A stretch of 13,914 nucleotides of DNA from assembly GCA_024811115.1 (NCBI GenBank), contig JAKOGH010001008.1, positions 1-13,914 on the forward strand, given 5' to 3'. Made by a program: the position numbers and the translations under genes. This document shows positions 8,756 to 13,914 of the stretch, one piece after another. The stretch comes from Terana coerulea. Its lineage: Eukaryota; Basidiomycota; Agaricomycetes; Polyporales; Phanerochaetaceae. The notes under the pieces were generated by a model, which was given only the letters and a program-made list of their open reading frames with translations, searched no databases and was not told the DNA's origin. The stretch's first letter is position 1; each line of letters starts with the position of its first letter.

Positions 8756-9240
8756 CGATGAGGGAGGGTATATGAGGAGAGCCTCAGTAAACGGTAGGTG
8801 GGTGTACATGGAGAGTCTCGACAAACAGAGGGAGGGAAGGGCGAGGAGAGCCTCAATAAACGGTAGGTGGGTGTACAAAGAGAGTCTTGACGAACACGGG
8901 AGGAGGTGTGAGGAGAGCCTCGATAAATGGTAGGTGGGTGTACAAGGAGAGTCTCGACGAACAGATGGAGGGAGTGCGAGAGCCTCAGTAAACGGTAGGT
9001 GGGTGTACAAAGAGAGTCTGGACGAACACGGGAGGAGATGTGAGGAGAGCCTCGATAAACGGCAGGTGGGTGTACAAGGACAGTCTTGACAAACAGAGGG
9101 AGGGAAGGGCGAGGAGAGCCTCAATAAACGGTAGGTGGGTGTACAAAGAGAGTCTGAACAGACACGGGAGGAGATGTGAGGAGAGCCTCGATAAACGGTA
9201 GGTGGGTATGGAAGGGGGTGTCACGGAGGGGAGGAGAGCA
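8756..9240 (-). repeat. 65-69 bp tandem array in copy C with alternating unit types
   Basis: Seven unit starts (plus-strand GAGAGCCT) lie at 8777, 8846, 8913, 8978, 9045, 9114 and 9181, with spacings of 69, 67, 65, 67, 69 and 67 bp. A degenerate unit precedes them, and a partial one ends near 9240. The core is TAAACGGTAGGTGGGTGTAC. Two unit types alternate strictly: one ends in an AACAG-AGGGAGGG-like stretch, the other in ACACGGGAGGAG followed by TGTGAG. The true period is therefore a dimer of about 134-136 bp. The array occupies the slot of the 98 bp array in A and B but is not similar to it beyond being pyrimidine-rich on the element's sense strand. Confidence 0.9.
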
Positions 9241-9274
9241 AGCTCTGGTCTGTTACAAGCCAGAATGGCCTGGC

Positions 9275-9281
9275 TTATATA
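9275..9281 (-). promoter_or_regulatory. TATA-like box of repeat copy C
   Basis: The minus strand reads ACATATATAAGCCAGG, aligned with GCAGAGTATAAAGCGAGC of copy B. It lies about 45 bases after the shared CGAATAAACA block, as in B. It would drive leftward transcription into the 67 bp array and the stem-loop block, divergent from copy B. Confidence 0.45.
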
Positions 9282-9372
9282 TGTTTGGAGGCTGACCCTG
9301 CACGAGACTTGGTCGCGGTCTGTTTATTCGGAATCAACAAGCATGGCCGAGGCGCTAGCCCCGATCCGATCG

Positions 9373-9789
9373 CTCAGCGGGAGCTTCTGCGCCCGGCGTA
9401 AGCGCTTATCCGAGTCGGCGTGCCCACAACAGGACAGCCTCCTTCTGCTGCACTTGCACATATGTATGGGACAGCTAGTAAGAATCTGCACACTTGCCGG
9501 ATGTGCTTGGGGGTCTTGGAACGAGAACTAGACCACGGTCCCGGTTTGGTGAGATTGGCTTGGTTTCGCTTCGGATCAAACGCCACAAAGCTGATCGCGG
9601 CTAACGGCGACGCATCGCCTCTCGACCAGCCGCAAGCAACAGTGCGCACGAGAGCAAAGCAAAATATAAGAAATGAAAGACATGGGTTGGTTCAAACATG
9701 ATAATATTTGCAGTCTACACCGGTGAGAAGGTGGGAGCATGTAGTCTGAGGTATGGCAGGCGCAGTGTCCAGCCGATCTTAGCGCCGAG
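9373..9789. other. Spacer between the divergent copies C and B; no gene seen
   Basis: About 400 bp separate the 5' ends of copies C and B. Short open frames exist on both strands, but none is protein-like. Weak similarity between the copies may extend into the spacer (GCCGA-TAGCGC blocks near 9770 on the plus strand and near 9420-9400 on the minus strand), so the true 5' ends of both repeats could lie here. Confidence 0.3.
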
Positions 9790-9884
9790 GCCGAGCGGCT
9801 CTGATCGAGTCTAGGGCGACGATCTTGTTTATTGCGAATAAACATACCACGGCTGACAGCCTCGTGACTGTCCGCCGCGCAGAG

Positions 9885-9890
9885 TATAAA
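9885..9890 (+). promoter_or_regulatory. TATA box of repeat copy B
   Basis: TATAAA in GCAGAGTATAAAGCG, almost identical to copy A. It stands about 45 bases downstream of AATAAA and about 80 bases upstream of the first tandem unit, so a transcript would begin in the pyrimidine-rich leader and read through the array. Confidence 0.55.
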
Positions 9891-9970
9891 GCGAGCCTAT
9901 GTTTTGCTGTTGGAAGGCCAGAGCTCGTCTCTCACCGCCGCGATACCTCCCTTCCTCCCTTCTCTCTCAG

Positions 9971-10420
9971 GGTTCGCCCTTCATCGTGGATGGCGTCGGC
10001 GGTTTAGGGGTTCGCCTTGCGTCGGGGTTCGCCTCGACGTCCGCTGGATGTCGTCCCTTCTCTCTTAGGGTTCGCCCTTCATCGAGACCGGCGGTGGTGG
10101 TCTGGGGTTCGCCCTGCGTCGGGGTTCGCCTTGACGTCAATCATTCACCAGTCGTTTCTTCTCAGGGTTCGCCCTTCGTCAACGGTGGTGTCGGCGGCTT
10201 GGGGTTCGCCCTGCGTCGGGGTTCGCCCTGGCGTCCGCTGTATGCCACTTCTTCTGTCTCAGGGTTCGCCCTTCGTTGAGGTTGGAGGTGGTGGTCTGGG
10301 GTTCGCCCTGCGTCAAGGTTCGCCTTGTCGTCCATCACTGTCTAGTATTTTTCTCTCCGGGTTGGCCCTTCGTCCGTGGAGGTTTAGGGGCTCGCCCTGT
10401 GTCGGGGTTCGCCCTCGGCG
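9971..10420 (+). repeat. 97-98 bp tandem array in copy B (about five units)
   Basis: Unit starts are at 9971, 10069, 10166, 10263 and 10360 (spacings 98, 97, 97, 97), the last unit being shortened before the stem-loop block. The unit sequence is the same family as in copy A, with one unit more, so unit number has changed since the copies separated. The last unit start is GGTTGGCCC instead of GGTTCGCCC. Confidence 0.9.
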
Positions 10421-10457
10421 TCCTGCTTTCTTGTCAAGGTTCCAGTGTGTGTCACTG

Positions 10458-10619
10458 CGGGGGACGCCCCGTGTGTGGTCGTAGCCCGGTCTCCGTAGAT
10501 ACTTTGCCTGTTGTCCCCACTCCAATGTATTCTTGGCGGAGGGCGGCCACTTGTCGCTGCCCTGGCACGACCTCTTCGCGGTCGCCGGGACGAGTACTCC
10601 TCGGGTCCGACCCCGAGGA
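10458..10619 (+). other. Conserved stem-loop cluster of copy B
   Basis: This matches the cluster of copy A: CGGGG/CCCCG at 10458-10471, GGGCGGC/GCTGCCC at 10541-10562, the CCTGG-CGACC hairpin at 10561-10589, and TCCTCGGG/CCCGAGGA at 10598-10619. In the second hairpin the fifth pair is G.T where copy A has A-T and copy C has G-C, an intermediate state that keeps pairing throughout. The loop of the last hairpin is one base shorter than in A, while its arms are unchanged. Confidence 0.6.
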
Positions 10620-11894
10620 CGAAACTAACTTGTGCCAAGGTTCCAGTGTACTTCCATAGCTTGCAGTAATATTGTTTTTGCTCATATTCACCAGCTCCTT
10701 TTGCATTATCGTTAGCCGATTCCTTCTCGAACGACTGGTAGGCTGTATTTACCTGGCTTTCCTCTTGCACTTCGACATTATGATTCCGCGCCAGGGGTCA
10801 AACAATCATTAGAAGTCGAGGCAACGCTGGGCCCAGCAAGTTTAACTGACCCCCCGGCAGCCCCCGCACGAGAGCTTCACGAAGAGGCAAGTATCTGCGT
10901 CGGCCAGTCTGTGTCTCTGTCATTGCGCTCTCAGTTCCTTGACCGGTGGCGAGTTGCTATAAGAGAATAATCAGTACCCTTAGCGTGATGATGGCGACAA
11001 GCGTACGTTATATCGGCGGAATGATTAGAGCTAAGTACAACCGTCTTGGATGGTCACATTACGCGTCGACTAAGTACCTGCCGCCGCGTGGATGTTGCCC
11101 TTCTTCGACTTAGCGACAGGGACAGGAAGCATGCAATTTGCGCATCTTATGCCTGTGAAATAGCGTACGTTGAGGCGCGTCACGGTAAAATCTGAAAATA
11201 ATTTCAATTCAGCTGAGAAATAGTAACTGGCTGCGTGAAGACGCACCTTCGAGTACGCACACGCGCATACACTTTAATCGTCTGCACATATATCCGATGG
11301 AGCGGCAATTCGCGGATGCGAGGTACGCTCGCCCGCCGCGGCAGCCACGGTCCCTGCTCAGAGAGAAAAATCAGCCTCCGCCTGTTAGGATACACCACTG
11401 AAAGCATGCTTTACACTCACGGTGTGCCTTTTAATCCCTCGTGCTTCTGTATTATGATGGCAGTTGAAGGGAACAGTGCCTGGACCTCGTCGGACGAGAG
11501 CAGGAGAGATAATTACGGACGAGAGCAAGTCGTGACGATGGGCGCTAAGTGTCTCCAGTCCTTGCTCCCTTCCTCCATGTTAAGTTCTTGAATCGCTGGC
11601 AATGACTCCGGACCGTCTCTCAACCCACCAGCACTCGGTGCCTCCGCGACTGCACAACACTCCTAGGGTAGTACTCTTGTCGTGATCATCAGCAACGTCG
11701 ACTGGCAAGCGACCTCAGGCAACCTTACGCGCAACTGGCTACATCTAGAACTTTAAGACGACCGCAGGAAGAACATGTTGCTACATGCTGTTTGACGTGG
11801 ATAAATGGCCGTATGGAAGACTTCTGGTGCCTGTAAGCAGTGCCTGGTTTGGGCTAGGTAGTGAGAAGGGCAGTTCTAAGCGTTTGGACCTCAG

Positions 11895-12112
11895 GTGCGC
11901 CAGCTAGGCTCATGCATGCTCATACATTGATACTCACGACTCTATTGCTATAGAATGGCATTGGGTACACTCGGCCAAAGCTGTGGTGATTTGCGCTCAG
12001 TCTTGGTTGATCCCGACGACATCACTATTCTGTGGATGGGTCTGACACTGTACACGGCAATCACAACATGCCCATCCGCAACCCAGCTGGTGTTATCGTG
12101 CAGCAAATCATG
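11895..12112 (+). pseudogene. Decayed exon of unknown protein in copy B
   Basis: This is the homologue of the exons at 3622-3846 and 7311-7097. It starts after CCTCAG, reads GAPARLMHAHTLILTTLLL, meets an in-frame TAG, and later recovers DGSDTVHGNHNMPIRNPAGV before the donor GTGAGTAC at 12113. The stop and shifts show that this copy cannot make the protein as it stands. The family is not recognised. Confidence 0.45.
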
Positions 12113-12189
12113 GTGAGTACTACTCTGTGTCAAAGTTTTGAGCACGGTGCGGTGCGGATTACGGAGACTTTCAACCGGTCTGAAGCTGA

Positions 12190-12400
12190 TGCGACCGCCA
12201 CAGCCATCATACGTTCGCCGAGGATAATAGTAGGAGGAATAGTAAACCGGGGATGTCTAGCGTATCGGATAGCTCTCAGGTACGTGTGTGTTTTGAGAGC
12301 TCGGATTCCCAGCCGACTGCTCACTCTGTGTCCTCTGTAGGTCTACATCGCTGCTTCGTCCTCTGACCGCGTTGTTCACGTCCCGTTTTGTAACTGCATT
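12190..12400 (+). pseudogene. Possible downstream exon pair and intron in copy B
   Basis: A 61 bp GT-AG segment (12280-12340, GTACGT to CTGTAG) separates a frame reading HHTFAEDNSRRNSKPGMSSV from one beginning VYIAASSSDR. Copy A has a related frame (HHAFAKDNGRNHRSG) but lost the GT of the donor and carries a stop. The 3' side, GTAGGTCTACATCG, is identical in A and B. This is probably the continuation of the gene whose exon lies at 11895-12112; no function can be named. Confidence 0.35.
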
Positions 12401-12615
12401 CCGACGGCGCATCGCACTGAGAGGGCCTGATTCGCGAGACGCTGCGGCATCAGGGAAATGCAGACGTCCTTGTTCAGATTTCTCCAGGCATAGTAAGTGT
12501 TACCATGGCTTCGTATATGCGCCCGTTCTGATGCTCGAATAACAGCTTCAGATCCAATGGAAACTTTGAGGCTAATTCGCATAAAGTATGCCACTGCATG
12601 CCTCAACAACAGGAT

Positions 12616-13657
12616 TATGCATCAGCAGGAGTGCACGAACTATTTCAGCCTGGACAAGGTGAGGTTTTATTATTCTTGCATTAACTCGTTGACTTAAGAC
12701 CTATAGTGAGCATACGGACCGTATCGCTACACATGTCTTCCAGCTCTTGCCAGTCCTGGATGCCCTGCTACAATTGTGGCCCTCACCGACGTCCAAAACA
12801 GCTATGTTCACCCCATATCTGACGGGAGGACTTGCCTCGCCGGAGCTGGCTGTTGGTGGGCACTACGATTCCTGGCGTTCCACTCAGCGTCTAGGCCGTG
12901 CAAGTGTTATCGCGGTTTCATCCTCGGCATCCTCTACATCAACCTTCGCTTACTCGAGCTGCCAGTGTGCCCTGTAGCAGGAAAGTCGCGGTGGCCCACC
13001 CGTTGAAGATGTCAACTCCACCATGAGTGTTATCGCAACCTTCAACAAGCCGCCGAGACAGTGGATGGCCTCATCACGCATCATGCGTCAACTTCTACTA
13101 CGCCCCGTGGTGTCGCAGAAGTAGTTCTTAAATAATATACATATTGTTGTTTCGCGTTGTTGGAATACTTCATGTGTATTACATCAGAACAATGTTTCGC
13201 CATAAGCAGGCGTGAAGCAAGAGCCAACTAAACTCATTCAGATGGCGGAACTCTTTCGAGCATCTGACCGACCGGGCAACAGAGCCGGCGCGCAGCATTG
13301 ATCATAGCACTGGAATCAACGCGCAGGTCGTCACAGCGACGCCCTCAGTGCTACAACGCCCGGTGTGTTACCACGGACCGGAATGAGATGACTAGAAAGA
13401 ACATCGAATATGGCTTGGGCAGCGCCGTCAGGGTTTTGTTGCACAGCCTGAGCCCAGAGTTGTAAGTGTCCAGCCTCGTCTTCTACGAGAGAGCGTGCAG
13501 TAACGAGTCGGCGGTGAGTCTGTAGAGGTTGGGTGGGACGCCCGCGCAGGCATCGGACGCAACAACGGAGAGACGCCCTCCCAACAGGCTGCTGTAAGGG
13601 CATCGTCAGCAGCGGACCGCGGCGAGCATGCGAAGTCGCTCACCCAACCCCGAACGG
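12616..13657. other. No confident gene; short open frames only
   Basis: An intron-like GT-AG segment lies at 12659-12706 (plus). A 76-codon frame with no ATG start lies at 12747-12977, Ser/Thr-rich at its end. On the minus strand 13603-13331 is a 90-codon frame containing QLWAQAVQQNPDGAAQAIFD. It lies downstream of, and in the same register as, the recombinase but is separated from it by two stops; it may be 3' untranslated sequence or a second decayed gene. A small palindrome ACGCAT-C-ATGCGT lies at 13076-13088, and an AT-rich stretch at 13128-13150. No structural RNA was recognised. Confidence 0.25.
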
Positions 13658-13914
13658 TCAAAACTCGAACGGTTCAGACAAATGGGCAAGGTGCTGTGAC
13701 GAGATCTGTTCGAAGGCACGAACATAGGTCTCGTACGCCAACGACTTCCAACGGCCGGCCATACGGACGATCTCAGGGCTGACCTTCTGGCTAAGGTAGA
13801 AGGACGCGCCGCCAATTCGGAAAGAGTGACCAAAGGTCGTTCCGAAACCCGCGGCGGCAAGTATTGCATTAATGCGCGCTTCAGCGCAGTGTCCCGTAAC
13901 ATGGGTCTAGCGCA
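13658..13914 (-). CDS. Tyrosine recombinase, C-terminal fragment
   Basis: The minus-strand frame running from 13906 to the stop TGA at 13660-13658 encodes about 82 residues with the C-terminal catalytic motifs of tyrosine recombinases: HSFR in GHSFRIGGASFYL (the HxxR box), then GRW in VRMAGRWKSLAYETYVRAF, with the nucleophile most likely the Tyr of TYVRAF, eight residues after the Trp. These enzymes cut and rejoin DNA through a phosphotyrosine link. Related proteins occur in basidiomycete Crypton-like and DIRS/Ngaro-type elements, and I cannot tell which from this fragment. The codon at 13909-13907 is TAG in this frame; since CTAG fits a splice acceptor, an intron may end there, otherwise it is a nonsense mutation. 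The N-terminal part and the first catalytic Arg lie outside the window. Confidence 0.8.

Larger units (their letters stand above)
6905..9372 (-). repeat. Copy C of the dispersed repeat, inverted
   Basis: Read on the minus strand, 9372 to 6905 matches copies A and B in order: leader with CGAATAAACA (9330-9321) and a TATA-like box, a tandem array, stem-loop block (8693-8615), then the decayed body to about 6905. The array is of a different sequence from that in A and B. The body match is clear around 8100-8040, where ATTCTTTTCAGGTTATACCG on the plus strand is nearly the reverse complement of copy A at 2989-3012. Against copy B about 325 bp are absent at minus-strand position 7090 (B 12113-12438). 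Similarity to B resumes (ATATGCG, CCGTTCTGA) and ends near the CCTC at B 12600. Confidence 0.85.
9790..12615 (+). repeat. Copy B of the dispersed repeat (longest copy)
   Basis: This copy shares its orientation, and a near-constant offset of 8210 bases across the stem-loop block, with copy A. It has the leader (CGAATAAACAT at 9835, TATA at 9885), five 97-98 bp units, all four hairpins, and a body continuing past copy A's end to about 12615, where similarity with copy C stops. It keeps sequence near 11305-11385 that copy A lacks, and 12113-12438, which copy C lacks, so it is the most complete reference for the family. No transposase, reverse transcriptase or terminal repeats were found in it. 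Confidence 0.85.

Noticed and set aside
8735..9224. Two overlapping minus-strand open frames through the 67 bp array (repeats of LYTHLPFIEALL type)
   Set aside because: Unit lengths of 65, 67 and 69 bp shift the frame. The pattern is translated minisatellite with no domain.
8756..9240. CRISPR-like array
   Set aside because: Units are contiguous 65-69 bp tandem repeats with no unique spacers, in eukaryotic DNA.
1672..12615. Copies A and B as the two long terminal repeats of one retrotransposon
   Set aside because: They carry different internal deletions and 3' extents. No primer-binding site, polypurine tract or reverse transcriptase was found between them, and an inverted third copy lies inside.
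13428..13902. Open frames at 13902-13606 and 13661-13428 (minus) as genes
   Set aside because: They are out-of-frame shadows of the tyrosine recombinase and its downstream sequence. The catalytic motifs lie in the other register.
13658..13914. Starship captain (DUF3435-type) recombinase
   Set aside because: Those are known from ascomycetes. The visible motif GHSFRIGGASFYL fits the basidiomycete recombinase group better.

Overview
The window looks like basidiomycete (probably Agaricomycetes) nuclear DNA. The evidence is a minus-strand gene at the left edge with 52-58 bp GT-AG introns, whose protein resembles the multi-pass membrane proteins expanded in mushroom-forming fungi, and the C-terminal end of a fungal tyrosine recombinase at the right edge. 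Almost everything between is decayed, repeated, gene-poor DNA of the kind found in transposon islands. No complete, intact gene is visible. All identifications and alignments were made by eye, without a database search.

Layout. 1-1045 (minus): spliced, partial membrane-protein gene; its 3' end runs off the left edge. 1102-1440 (plus): short broken coding remnant. 1672-4140 (plus, copy A), 6905-9372 (minus, copy C) and 9790-12615 (plus, copy B): three diverged copies of one approximately 2.5-2.8 kb repeat. 4141-6904 and 12616-13657: no convincing gene. 13658-13914 (minus): tyrosine recombinase C-terminus.

The repeat is the main discovery. Each copy has, in order: a leader with a TATA box; a tandem array; a GC-rich block with stem-loops; about 1.5-1.9 kb of decayed sequence including an exon-like segment of unknown family. 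The array differs between copies: a 97-98 bp unit (four in A, five in B), but an unrelated 65-69 bp unit in C whose two unit types alternate strictly. Two stem-loops after the array are retained in all three copies. Their arms differ between copies but still pair (G-C replaced by A-T; A-T or G.T replaced by G-C), while the loops drift. This suggests selection on an RNA or single-stranded DNA fold.

Copies B and C lie head to head with TATA boxes about 600 bp apart. Copy A lacks a segment present in B and C, and C lacks about 325 bp present in B. Clear terminal repeats, target-site duplications and a transposase or reverse transcriptase were not found, so the element's class is open. The recombinase at the right edge is a possible mobility gene, but nothing seen links it to the repeat.
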